Shown here piece after piece: positions 32,640 through 43,302 of a stretch of 64,000 nt of DNA (positions are counted from its first letter, which is position 1; each line of letters begins with the position of its first letter). The stretch is from Ophthalmolycus amberensis (taxonomy: Eukaryota > Chordata > Actinopteri > Perciformes > Zoarcidae). The notes under the pieces are model-generated. The model did not search any database. It had not been told where the DNA came from and was given only the letters and a program-made list of their open reading frames with translations. The DNA lies in contig JAFEUB010001573.1 of NCBI GenBank assembly GCA_024529925.1, positions 351,001 through 415,000 of the forward strand. The letters run 5' to 3'. The translations under genes were made by a program, and so were the position numbers.

Positions 32640-32875
32640 CGGGGCGACCGTGGCGCACTGGGTTAAGAGGTTGTCTGGGAACCGGAAGGTCTACGGTTCG
32701 ATCCCCGACTGGGACGTGTCACGTGTAGAAGTGTACCTGAGCATACACTGAACCCCCGGCTCCCCGGGCGCCTGTCATTGGCTGCCCACTGCTCCCTGTA
32801 TACAGGGATGGGTCAAATGCAGAGAAAAATTTCCCCCTTAAAGGGATAAAGACAGTATAAATTCTGTTCTATTCT
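32640..32875 (+). mobile_element. tRNA-derived SINE nested in the hAT element
   Basis: GGGGCGACCGTGGCGCACTG head, B-box match GGTTCGATCCC at 32695-32705, body GAAGTGTACCTGAGCATACA and GGGATGGGTCAAATGCAGAG, tail GGGATAAAGACAGTATAAAT. Same family as 18881 and 31549. Confidence 0.8.
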
Positions 32876-33279
32876 TAAGTCGCAAGTTTAGGAGCATTTT
32901 GTCTTCCCTGTAACTTATAATGACGGATAAGGGTGGTGGACAAAAGCCTTTCGGTATGTAGGCGTTGTTTAAAGAGAAAGACACACGACAACGGCAATAC
33001 ATCGGGCATGTCCACACATATGAAGAGCCACCATCCTGGTCTGTCAGCGACGGGGGACACTCCGTTGTGGAAAACAAAAGGATTTCACAAAATCTGGTTA
33101 TAGTGCTTGAGCCACGCTACGAAATCCCCTCACGCACCCACTTCAGTGTGAAGATCGTTCCTCTATGAAGAGGAAAAGACTGACCGCTCACTTCATCATG
33201 GAGGAGTAGAGATTCATAGTCCGGTGCTGTAGACACGCCCCCTCTGGGAGAGTCACACAGACACTCTATCTTCATATAT

Positions 33280-33515
33280 ATACAGTATATATATATATAT
33301 ACTTTTTTGATATATGTTTATATTTATAGTGTATATAGTCGTTAAATGTTTCTGCTTACAGCTGTTCTACTTTTTTTGCTTTTTGTTGTCCTTAAAATAT
33401 ATATTTCAATTTTTTTCCTGTTTATTTGTAAATTCTGTGTATGTAGGTGGAGATCAACGAAAAACCAGACTCAAATTCCTTATACGCGTACATGGCCAAT
33501 AGAGCTGATTCTGAC
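33280..33515 (+). mobile_element. LINE 3' tail fragment (copy 1)
   Basis: AT-rich stretch ending CATGGCCAATAGAGCTGATT. It parallels 35040-35290 along its length (TATATACTTTTTT, TTCTACTTTTTTTGCT, CATGGCCAATAAAGCT), so the two are copies of one family of LINE 3' ends. Confidence 0.6.
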
Positions 33516-33776
33516 ACACATCTGGCGCTACCCTTTGCCCACACAAATTTTCATCTTTGTGAAAATAAATATCTTAAATAGTGTGGTTTTCATGTAAGAC
33601 TATAGCCCAAAGTTATTTGCTTTAACTGTTCTTGAAGTTCTTTAATTAATAAATGGAAAGCAAAGTTATATTTGTCTCCCCTTTTCTTTGCTATTCTGAA
33701 TAATTATCTGAACCGTGACTCAAGAACCGTGATCCGAACTGTGAGGTTTGTGATCCGTTGCACCCCAAGTGGTCAG

Positions 33777-33895
33777 CACAAGAAGCTACGATAACCAGCC
33801 TTTAAAGACAGGTGACAACTTTAACAGACCGATGGGAGGATATGGAGGGGAGAATGAGACGGTGTAATATTATCATTCATGTAATATTATTCATG
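33777..33895 (+). mobile_element. L1-type ORF1 fragment, right half
   Basis: Encodes TLTDRWEDMEGRMRRCNIII, a motif of fish L1-type ORF1 that belongs shortly after the TWSDEV segment at 32394. It supports a single L1 copy split by the hAT insertion. Confidence 0.55.
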
Positions 33896-35039
33896 TGTGT
33901 CCGTGTGTTTGAGTTTGCATGTATTGATATATTTTTTACACACATGTTGACATTCATTTCAAATAAAAATGCTTTTAATAAGTCCTTCATCAAAAATGTT
34001 TAATTTCCTTTGCACTGTTCTACTCTGAAGAACATTGTTCAGCAGACTTGCCTTGTAAATATATTACATATTTTTAAATGCTTCTTACACTATCCACTTA
34101 TTTCAAACTCTGATGTTGTTATAACACAAATTATAGATAAATCTGAGATAATTGTCGATAAACATCAGTGTGGTTTTCACTGATTAAAATCTGCACTTTC
34201 ACACATTTCTTGTTATCTGCCTGAAAACGGTGAATTGGGAACGAAGTGAAACTTGTTCGTCTCGTGACCTCCATCAGTGACCAGAAGGAACTGCAACAGC
34301 TTTAAAAGTGCAATAACTTTGACATAAGAAGATAAAGTGTGTTTTAAGAAAGATAAAGATAGGAGTCACAAATTAAAGAACTAAAGAAATGAGTTGAGAA
34401 ACATCTATAAAAGATGGTTTATGACAAGAATGAGGAAAGAAATGGAAAACCCACTAAGAAAGAAAGGCAGGCAGGAAGGAAGAGTGATTTGTACAGAATC
34501 AGGTCCAAAAGACATGAAAAGAAAGAAAGAAGAAAGAGATCCGGTGGGAGCCGGTACAGATACAATACCACATCAAAAAAAGGCCACCTTTTTATAAAAC
34601 CATGTTAAGGTGGAAAATAGGGGTGAATTTCCCCTCCTTCTTCCCTGCAGTGTTATTGCAGGACTAAATAGAGATATGATGTTTTTCCCCAAAGAGAGAC
34701 AATTTTCTCTCCAATGCTCTTTGCTCGATGTGAAGGTTGCTGTAATCTAGCTCCTCGCCTGGGGAGGAACACGGCGCCTCAGCCGGGTCACCAGAAAGCA
34801 TCGGTTCACCAAAATGCCAAGGAGATTATTCCTCATTTAGCCGGCCAGGAGAAGTGGAAAATAAGTCGGGGGGGATGGAGAAAGAAGAAGACATGAAGAA
34901 CGCCGAGGAAAGGAGTGAAGTAAAATCATCTCTTTTCTTAGTTTTTGTTAGTACACATGCTAAAGCATTCCGAATTAACTAGAGATTTAAGAGACGTATT
35001 AGACCACTTACAACTCATGCCATTGTCTATAGGTTGATG
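33896..35039. other. Intergenic, nothing recognised
   Basis: AT- and purine-rich DNA without a supportable gene. Short Lys/Arg-rich frames at 34394-34896 show no domain. Confidence 0.4.
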
Positions 35040-35290
35040 TTCACATGTGTGTATATATATATATATATATATACACTTTTTTCACTTGGATATATATTTA
35101 TACTTGTATTATAGCTAAATGTTTATACCTACATCCGTTCTACTTTTTTTTGCTGCCCTTTTTTATTCTTTATACATATATTTTCTTGTTTATTGTAAAT
35201 TTGTGTTTGTATATTGAGAGCGGAGTGGAAACCGGAGACAAATTCCATGTATGCGTAAGCACACATGGCCAATAAAGCTAATTCTGATAG
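35040..35290 (+). mobile_element. LINE 3' tail fragment (copy 2)
   Basis: Second copy of the 33280-33515 family, beginning in a (TA)n run and ending CATGGCCAATAAAGCTAATT + CTGATAG. Confidence 0.65.
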
Positions 35291-35478
35291 AGCAGCCTGA
35301 TAATAAGGAATTACAGTAATCTCTTCCAAAAGGTGGTAACTAAGGGTACAACTTCTCGAGGCAGCCTAGTCAGGATGGGGTCTAAGAGACAGGCAAATGG
35401 TTTAGATGTACAAATTGGGGACTAGTACTATAGGAGTGTGTATTCAGACATTGTGTTGTACGGTAAAGATGTAGCTGT

Positions 35479-37440
35479 TGTTGGGATCTGACGACGCCTC
35501 CTGGCTGGCTGAGACCTTCACATGTGATTTTCAAACAAAGGAGCAGTCATGTTCCTTCCTTTCTACAGAACGCCGGATGACCACACCCCCCCAACTCCAG
35601 CAGAAACCTGATGCTGGTCCCTCATTGGCCAAGAAAGGGCCCCCCACTGGTTGTGCTACCTGGTTTATAAGCCTGAGCACAGCTAGAATCGCTCTCTTCC
35701 GTCCAGACCTGCGCTGGTGTAAGGAGGTCCACAAGGATGCGCTTGCCTCATCAAATCCTGTCAGGTCACATGTTACATTCGCTGGTCGAACTATAGACTG
35801 TGTTTTCTTTTTTTGAGTTTTGGACCCTGTAGTGCGAGAACGGATAACTATGACCCGTTCCCTCACCCTTTTTGTGTACACACCGCCGGCAGAAGGACGA
35901 GTAACTCTCTCCCCCCTCGCCGAAGTTCACCAAGCACCGCCGGCAGAAGGACAACTGAGCCCTTTCCTCGCCGAAGATTTCCGGGAAGGACGACCCAAAC
36001 CTCGTCCCTCAGCCGAAGTTAAAAAGCCCTCTCTGCAGAGAGGAGATCGAGTCTGCGCCAGTTCCGAAGCCGCGCCACCGGGAGTCATCGACTGCCCGAG
36101 GACCGAGTGATTCCTACCACAGACCCTACCGAACGAAGCTTCTCAAAGTAAGGGTATCATTGGTATCTGGGCGTAGCTTAGCCTAGCGTAGCCTAGCTTA
36201 GCTTTAGTTTAATTTAGACTATTACTTTATGTCGTTGTTATTCCTGTATCTTGTTGTGTTAAGTTACTGTCGTGTTATAACGTGTTATTGCGCACGCATC
36301 GCGGACCACGGAGTCCCGTTATATTGTGAATTTCCTGCTGTAACTGTTTGCATTAGATCGACCACTGCTCGTGGATGTGGAGTTTGTGATTTTTATCACT
36401 TTAAAGACTAAAACCACGGTGGCCGAGCCTCGTCTCGCCGACCGAGTTTCGGGGTGATAAGAAAGCAACACTCGCATCTCACCGCAGTGATAAAGTTCTG
36501 TTTTGTTTTGGGGATTCTTTTATTTTGTTTTGGTTTTATTCTCTCATCTTTAAATCGGCTCTGTGAGTGAGATTTAGAACCGCAACTATCACCGTACAAG
36601 CGTGACCGGTCGATTCAGAATCCGACCGCAGAGTTTTATGGAGTGATCAGCTGTTCCTCACTTCCTCACTGCGGCGCAGAGCACCGCCAGAGCCGAGGTT
36701 TCTCTCTCTCTCTCCTCCCTCTCTCTCTCTACTAACCCGCACACACACACAGTTAGATTCACTGATTTTTGTTGAATATCTCAGACACGTAAGGTTACGT
36801 AATCTATTGTCCCAACCCACAGTGTGCTTCACCCCACGTGGTTACAAGCGTAGCCCCACGTAGCCATTTTGTCGGAGGTCTCTAGACTCCGCCATCTTTG
36901 CTTGTAGGCTCACACGCCCCTTTTTAGATTACCCCCCTTTTGCTGTTCGAGTAGTTCTCCCCTCCCCCTTTTTCCACACACACACACACACACAGGTACA
37001 TATAGATATATACATATCCTTACCCCACTTTATTCATGTGACTTTAGGTATTAGACATAATTGTATGATAGTGTTTGTTGGTTTTGATATTAGCTGACTA
37101 TCATTTATTATTTTGATTTAATAAACTGTTATATTTTAAAGAGCAGTCGTCTGTGATTACTTGTGCATGTGTGTAATAATAACTGGATGTAGTGGCCTGT
37201 TCTTGAATTTAAACCTTCACTCTCACTCCAAACGTGTAATAGTATTCAGACTGTTAATATCGTGAGTGAACACTAATTATGAGAATTAGTTTATAGTTTG
37301 GTTATTGGTCCCTGTCCGCAGGGTGGTGCCCCGTCATTAGTAATTACTAATTAACTTATTGATGTTAATAACTCCATTGATGTTGATAGTTTAGTTTCAT
37401 ATTTGCTGATAACCAAACACGCTCCTTTACGTTCCCAACA
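35479..37440 (+). mobile_element. Large solo LTR, family A, + orientation
   Basis: Starts TGTTGGGATCTGACG and ends CTTTACGTTCCCAACA, with complementary termini TGTTGGGA/TCCCAACA. Flanked by CTGT (35475-35478 and 37441-37444). A CATTGGCC and TTATAA (35665) lie in a promoter position and AATAAA at 37120-37125 near the end. It is 1962 bases. The same family occurs inverted at 52599-54239. The 4-base duplication suggests an endogenous-retrovirus-type LTR. Pro/Arg-rich open frames inside (35813-36110) come from a short CCGCCGGCAGAAGGAC duplication. Confidence 0.85.
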
Positions 37441-37586
37441 CTGTAGATGGATGGAAGTGGTCCAGCAGGGGACAGGAGAAGAGCAGCGTACATAATTAAA
37501 ATTCTAGTAAGAAGATGACTTATCACCTCTGAGTCCCATGACATGTGCTGAGTGCCCCATACACACACACACACAGACACACACAC

Positions 37587-38244
37587 TGTGGAAGCTTGAG
37601 TCTGCTCCACAGAGAGGAAGGCCAGAGCACATGTCCAGCTGCTGTTTACAGTGGACACGCTGCGATAATAACTCTACCAAAACTGGTTTACAATTAAAAG
37701 GATTTTAATCCCACTGATGCAAATACAATTATACACTGAAGTACACTTTCTATGAAATATCATTTTATCTCACCCGGTGCAAAAAACTCTTCCAGTTCCT
37801 CAGGAGACGCATCCGTCCCCTGGGAACGTCACTAACAGAAGAGAAAAAGGCTTTTCTAGATCCCGCCCTCATATCCGTTCGAAACTCCTCCCCTTCCGTC
37901 TATCCCAATTCCTATTGGCTAACTTCCCTGTGCACTTCTGTAAACGCCTGTCTTCATGTCTCTCTTTCCCTGAGTTCCTAACACATTCAATGACTGTCAG
38001 TTATTGCTTAATCCCTTCTATGATAATCCTTCAGTATAAAAGTTAAGCCTTTTGCAACTTTGGCATAAGCTTCATGTCTTTAGTTCTACTTTTAGCTACT
38101 AATCCTAAAACACTTTATGCTTATCTTAATTATGCATTTCCAAAACACTTATGATTGTGACTAAATATGAATTCTTAATTATGAATCATTAAACACTTTT
38201 ATTATAACTACTAAACACACAGTTCTACACTCAAATTTCCTACA
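37587..38244 (-). mobile_element. 3' LTR of the family B retrovirus
   Basis: On the - strand it runs TGTAGGAAATTTGAG to CAAGCTTCCACA (658 bases), directly after the polypurine tract. An AGCCAAT box in U3 lies at about 37914-37920. It nearly equals the copy at 43303-43962. Confidence 0.95.
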
Positions 38245-38278
38245 ATTCCCCCCTAACCCACAGTTCACTGTGGGTTAG
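38245..38278 (-). promoter_or_regulatory. Polypurine tract with adjoining perfect hairpin
   Basis: On the - strand, AGGGGGGAAT directly precedes the 3' LTR and is the expected plus-strand primer. Just upstream, CTAACCCACAGT (38253-38264) and ACTGTGGGTTAG (38267-38278) are perfect 12-base arms with a 2-base loop, overlapping the tract by two bases. Confidence 0.8.
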
Positions 38279-38779
38279 CTACCCCAATGTCCCCGGAGAC
38301 CCCTCCCCTACTCGATCCAGGGAGAGGTTCCCCATCTATCTAAACAGTGGCAAACAATTCATGCATACAGATATCATTTCAGGTATTCCTATCCGGTCTG
38401 TTTCACCCTACGCTTGCCTCTCTAACCCAAAAACAGTCGAATCCGTTGAAGTCCACTGTCTTCCATGTCTTGGGGCTGGTGGGGTCGGGAGACAATCTGT
38501 AGGCTAGAGAAAACATACTGAGAAGCCTTGACTGTTCTTTTACACTTGACAAAATTACATTTCTTAATCCTTACACCCTAAAATCCCATCATAACCCAAT
38601 TAAACAAAAGAAATCTCAAAATACTCATCCAAAACAATCCGTCTATTTCCCAAATTTCCAATATCTCACCGGATGTGTTTTAGAAGTCCATCTGGGCCTT
38701 ATCAGGTCCTTCAGGATCTCCGAGAGGATGGTCAGGAACTGCTTGTGAAGTTCCGCTATGGCACCGCTGGTGGCCTCAT

Positions 38780-39423
38780 CTAGACTGTGGCCATCAGAAG
38801 CTCCAATTCTTCCTCATCCTCGACACATAGCTGGTTGCCCTGTATTTGCGTCTGGCTAATCGTTGAAGCAATAAACCCCTGTAGAAGTCCACGGATGCAC
38901 GGGAAACCACATCCACAAACGACTAGGAGGCCTACGACGACAACACACAGAGTAATTACGATTGACAAAAATGTATTTTCCATTTGCCAAACATACCCTC
39001 CAACCAGTCGGTGAATGAATTAGTGACATCAGAGTTCTCCGCTAGCTCTTGGCTGAGTGCTGTCACTCCCTCCAGAGCCCTGGTCACCGATCCATCAGGA
39101 GCTGTGCTATTTGGAATGAAAGTACAGCAAGCCCCAAACATCTGGCAAATGCCACCTTTCTCTGCTAAAATCATATCTAATGCCATTCTGTTCTGCAAGG
39201 TCATTAAACTAGTCTTCGCCAGCTGTGCATGCAGTCCTGATATGGCGTCCCTGGTGAAGTTTACAAAACGCTGTTGGTTATAGTAAATGTAGTTGATCCA
39301 ATCGACATTTTTATTGATTGACACCCTTTGAGAGAAAACAGATTCTAAATCTGCTGCTATTTGATTTCTGGCTTGAAATTCATTAGACACCCCCCTTGGC
39401 ACCCTTATGACATCTATGTACAC
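38780..39423 (-). pseudogene. Retroviral env transmembrane subunit remnant
   Basis: The - strand frame 39423-38956 includes the LQNRMALDMILAEKGG segment followed by a CX5CC-like ICQMFGACC, the hallmark of the transmembrane subunit's immunosuppressive-domain and cysteine motif region. A second frame (38983-38780) holds the membrane anchor (SIVITLCVVVVGLLVVCG) and a short acidic cytoplasmic tail. The two are out of register near 38985, so the protein is broken. In gammaretrovirus-like viruses this subunit drives membrane fusion; this copy cannot make an intact one. Confidence 0.8.
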
Positions 39424-39477
39424 TTGGTCATCAAAAGCTCCCTTTGGGCTATCGGCACCTCTTTTGGTTCTTCATAC

Positions 39478-39700
39478 TTATGCTGTACCTTCTTTGAACA
39501 TAAGAGTGAGAGTAACATTTTCATAGGTGAGTGTCGTCAGGAAAGCCTCTCTACGTGGTCGGGGATCGGTTTGATTAGCTACTGAGGCAAAATTTCGAAT
39601 CTCGATGTAGTCATGCATGTGTTCTGGTTCCTGTCTGTGTTTAATTCCCCATACTAAGAGGGAAACTGCTGAAATCAGGAAGAAAAATAATTACAGACTT
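39478..39700 (-). pseudogene. Retroviral env N-terminal remnant
   Basis: On the - strand a hydrophobic leader (LFFLISAVSLLVWG) is followed by about 60 codons with an NVTL glycosylation-type motif, closed by a TAA at 39480-39478. The space left before the transmembrane part is tiny, so the surface subunit is truncated or deleted. Confidence 0.5.
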
Positions 39701-39743
39701 CCATAACCCCCTGAATCTAGGGTCTCCTAATGGAAGCCCTCGC

Positions 39744-40192
39744 TTAAACTGTGGGGGAAACGTCATTTTCAGTACTGTCTAACCCCTTTTTTGGGGTATC
39801 TTTAGCTTCAAATTTTGCCTGTTTGATGTTCAATCCTGTCTCTGCGAGTGTCTTACTCGTTACCTTCGCTGCTGCACAGTGAGTGAGGTGGTGCCAAGTT
39901 GCTCCTGGTTTCCCTTTTACCTTTACTGCATGTGAGGTTGCCAATACTACCTCCCATGGACTGGTCCACCTTGGTTCACTCCACCTTTTATCCACACCAG
40001 ACTGCCTGGTGACACGACAGGAGCCTGCTTCCTTTCGTCAGCTGCTGCTTCTGCGTTTGTCACCTGTGAAAACAAGACTCGGCTCATGTTAGTTAGAGCT
40101 CTCGTATATTTCTCAATTTCTAGAGTTAGCAAGTCTAGGCTAAGACCTATCACTGAGTTAGAAGACTTGGATTTTGCTGTATTTAAATTCAA
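39744..40192 (-). pseudogene. pol remnant: integrase C-terminal domain only
   Basis: The - strand frame 40192-39947 ends in SPGSLVWIKGG, and the overlapping frame 39995-39744 reads KRWSEPRWTSPWEVVLATSH + AVKVKG and WHHLTHC. Together these are the strand-transfer-associated C-terminal domain of a gammaretrovirus-like integrase, out of frame with each other near 39990. No catalytic core, RNase H, RT or protease is visible, so a large deletion joins the end of gag to the end of pol. Confidence 0.75.
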
Positions 40193-40351
40193 AAGTTGTG
40201 GTTTATCATGACGTTATTAAATCTCAAAAAATGTGAGTAGCACCTATACTGAAAACTGTTCTAAATGTGGATCTACAAAAAATGTTTTACACCTTACCAT
40301 ATCCCCCCTTCGCCACGATATCTCTGCTGTAAGAGATCACGTGGCAATCAT

Positions 40352-41032
40352 CTATGTATCTTGGCTATACACGGAACCTCCCCATGGTCCTGGTGACAGC
40401 GTGGGCATCTGTTGATGTCTCATGGGAGGAGGTCCAGATGGTCCTGGTCTTAGGTGCTGCTGATGTTGTGGTGGGAACGGAGCATGTTGTGGTGCTGCAC
40501 TGAACGGTCCTCCTGCTATTTTATGAGGGCAATCTCTCACCCAATGACCTTCTCTCCCACATACGTAGCACTCTCCTCTACTTACAAGAACTTCAGGCCC
40601 CCCTTTATAGTTACCTCTCCCTCTGTTGGATGCACCACCTCTGCCTCTGTTGGATGCACCACCTCTGCATCTGTTGGCTGCACCACCTCTGCATTGTGGT
40701 GGAGGCTGGTGGTACACCACCGTGGGGGCTGGTACTGCTGGAGTTTGTTGACATGGAGCGGGAGGTGCTGCTGGAGGAGACTGAGCTTCTGCTACCGTCA
40801 TCTGCTTCTTGGCCTGACGTTTTCTATTTAATTCTCTGTCGGCCTCTGCTACTTGAAGTTTCAGCAGGCGCCGCTGCATTCTCTTCATATCCTCGTCTTC
40901 TTTACTTTCTGTTCGTCTTTCCTCTATCTGCTGTTGCAAATCTTTTCTGATGCGTTCTACTTCTCTTAATTCACATTTTAGTCTTCCTACCAGTTCTTCT
41001 ACTTCCCTTCTCTGCCTCTTGAATGTAAACAT
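40352..41032 (-). CDS. Retroviral gag C-terminal part with zinc knuckle
   Basis: An open frame of 226 codons on the - strand. Residues 1-75 are highly charged (EVEELVGRLKCELREVERI, KMQ/KRMQRRL type) and predicted coiled coil. The middle is Pro-rich with a repeated GGASNRGR(G) motif, then a CCHC zinc knuckle C-YV-C-GREG-H-WVRD-C at about residues 156-169, as in nucleocapsid, followed by a Pro/Gln-rich end. It is shorter than a usual gag (about 500 residues) and lacks recognisable matrix and capsid. The start Met follows a nearby in-frame stop, so the N-terminus may be lost or joined by splicing. Confidence 0.75.
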   Translation of the reverse strand: MFTFKRQRREVEELVGRLKCELREVERIRKDLQQQIEERRTESKEDEDMKRMQRRLLKLQVAEADRELNRKRQAKKQMTVAEAQSPPAAPPAPCQQTPAVPAPTVVYHQPPPQCRGGAANRCRGGASNRGRGGASNRGRGNYKGGPEVLVSRGECYVCGREGHWVRDCPHKIAGGPFSAAPQHAPFPPQHQQHLRPGPSGPPPMRHQQMPTLSPGPWGGSVYSQDT

Positions 41033-43281
41033 TATGCAGCCTAGGAGTATTCAAATGTGTGTATTAAATGTACACGCTTGTCATCTCATGAACCAAAGTC
41101 AACTCACCCTCTGTGCTGTATTGTGTGCGGTCGTTGACTCCAAAACTGGGATCCACTGCTCCACTTCCCAGATCTGGATCCACTAGACCACGCACCTTGA
41201 CTGAAACAAACACAATACTGCCCAAAGTTCAGCAGTAAATGTTAGCATACTTCTGTAGTGTATGAGAGGTCAACGATCTCTCAACTATTTTAGCGCTGTC
41301 CGTGTCAAAATTGATTCTTCGGAACTATGTAAAAATAGTCAATGTACCAAAATTAGTCAATACAGGATATGTGAAGAAATCTTGAACCAAAATTGAAGTT
41401 AGAACTCTTAAATCAAACTCAACACCTAAATCAGAATCAACATCAAAATCCAAATCAGAATTCAAAAGGTTTAAAATCGAAATTAAAATTAAAAAATTAA
41501 TAATTAATCAATTCAAAAATTAATTCAGAATCAAAATCAAATTCAAAATTCAAATTCAATAACTGTATTCAAAAATATTCAATCAGAAATACCAATGCAA
41601 GTCAAACTGTTGAACTACACTTACAATCCACTATGCAATCTTTGACACTTCATCAACCCCACACTGCACAATAATGAATCTCATTTACTAATGAATCACA
41701 ATTAAGTTCAAGAATTGAAGAAGCACAACTGAAACCATTAATGTTCATTAGAATGCTGAATTAAACCCAAAGTCAACAACTAAAGTTATAATGCTTAATT
41801 AAAACTAAAGTCAGGATGTAAGCTTAAAGATCATGGACAATGAATATCTCTAAATAACTCTGTCGTTGTAATTTATCTATTAACCCACTGGGTGGCGTAC
41901 TTCTTGTAATATTATAAAACTATGCTGTGATTGTCTCTCTAAGCCACCAGATGTCAGACTGTTTTAGTACTAATGTAATTACAGATTCTAAACACTAGGA
42001 TTATTATTATCTAGCAGTTACACCTCCTCGCCGCTAGGTAGTGGAGTTGCTTTTCTGGCGTTTTGTCCTTCTTCTACGGTTTTCCAGCTTGTTGACAGGA
42101 AGTTATGCTCCAAACCGGATGTTATGCTAACGGAATGCTAACAGCTATGCTAACGACAAAAACGGAGCTTCTAATAAAGGATACGCACACACACGTTTCA
42201 CCATAATCCCACACTTTAATTCCACTCATACGCCCTCTGTCCCCTCTCACAATCCACCGGTTATTTTCTTTATAAGCACCTTTATTTTACATACACAGTA
42301 CCGCAAAGCCCGAAGCTACTCGTAGCTACCGTTAGCTTCCCACACCGCGGCAACAGATCATGCAATGTTATTCATCCGTTAAACGTATTTCCACGCTGCT
42401 AAAACACAGACTAGTCACACGTATTATTGGACTTATTGTCCGGTTTTATTTAACCTTAAATCCTCTGGTTTAACAGGCTATTTAGCTTCTCCAGACCCAA
42501 AGATCATCATGAATGCTTTTTAGCGAGTCAGACTCTAGCAGTTACGCAAATACTACCCCGGTTCGCCTGGTTCCACCAAATGCCCATTATTCTACTTCTT
42601 TGAATCACCCACACGATCGCTATTTTAATGCACGGCCAAAAAGCTCACGAGAGAGTCCTCAAGACCGGTGTATCACCACTTGTGACCCGCAGTCTCAGAA
42701 GCTAACTCCCGCTAGCCTTAGCTTCGTCTAAACAGCTATGCAGCGAGACCCGGACACATGCTCCAGAGTCACAAAAAACCGCCGCTTTAAGCCCCTACCG
42801 GCCGCAAGTATCCAGTTTGCCAAGCTACAAAAACTGCTTTTAAACACGTTATCTGCAAGACCCGGCAATGCACGCGCTGAGCCAGGGAGACTCTCAGAAT
42901 ATGCACGCTAGTCAGCCTAGTAGACGACTGTTCATTAATTCCAATGTGGTGATTTTTATTACAGCGCTGTAATCTTTAATTTCTTTATTCTCTGGATCCT
43001 CTGTATTCACTGGACCGGTCCCTTTAGTGCACCATGCTAGTATACTTCAGACTGTAAATCGTAGCTTACCCAGTGGAATGTGGCCTCCTCGTGGTCCCGC
43101 TCCTCACCGGCACCGCACCGCTAGCTCTTAGCAACGGCAGTCAAACTGTCCTCCCCTAATCTCCTAAAAGCCAACTAAAACAGACTTCCTGAAACGGCTC
43201 TGCGTACCATTGTTTTGGGCCCAGGAGGCATGATTGACCAACGCTGCCTCCAGCCCACGCTGCCTCCAGCCCAGTGAGAGC
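41033..43281 (-). other. Retroviral leader / unexplained 2.2-kb block
   Basis: Between the primer site and the gag remnant. The - strand carries CATTCCACTGGGTAAGC near 43070 (a donor-like site). An open stretch near 41195-41105 (GLVDPDLGSGAVDPSFG) ends at a GAGGGTGAGT donor-like site. At 41380-41600 there is a low-complexity AAATCAAATTC-type tract. At 42000-43100 is GC-richer sequence with TAGCTTAG-like motifs. Whether this is viral leader, deleted gag or captured host DNA is not clear. Confidence 0.4.
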
Positions 43282-43299
43282 GTCCCATCTGGGGTGCCA
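43282..43299 (-). promoter_or_regulatory. Primer binding site, tRNA-Arg(CCU)-like
   Basis: The - strand TGGCACCCCAGATGGGAC starts three bases after the 5' LTR. It is complementary to a tRNA 3' end of GTCCCATCTGGGGTG-CCA. From memory this matches vertebrate tRNA-Arg(CCU) with one mismatch. Confidence 0.65.
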
Positions 43300-43302
43300 A
43301 AT

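Larger units (their letters stand above)
32395..33768. mobile_element. hAT-like element inside the L1 fragment
   Basis: Left end TAGTGGTTCGGATCACCCC and right end (reverse complement) TTGGGGTGCAACGGATCACA share the GGATCAC motif, and GTTCGGATCAC recurs near both ends. Flanks GTGGTCGC (32387-32394) and GTGGTCAG (33769-33776) agree in six of eight bases. It carries a SINE at 32640 and a LINE 3' tail at 33280. No transposase frame. Confidence 0.65.

Noticed and set aside
35813..36110. Pro/Arg-rich open frames as a gene
   Set aside because: They lie within the family A LTR, arise from a short GC-rich duplication, and have no counterpart preserved in the second LTR copy.
38780..39700. A domesticated (host-captured) env gene
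   Set aside because: The surface part is truncated and the transmembrane part has a frame break before the membrane anchor, and it sits within a young provirus; nothing suggests selection for function.
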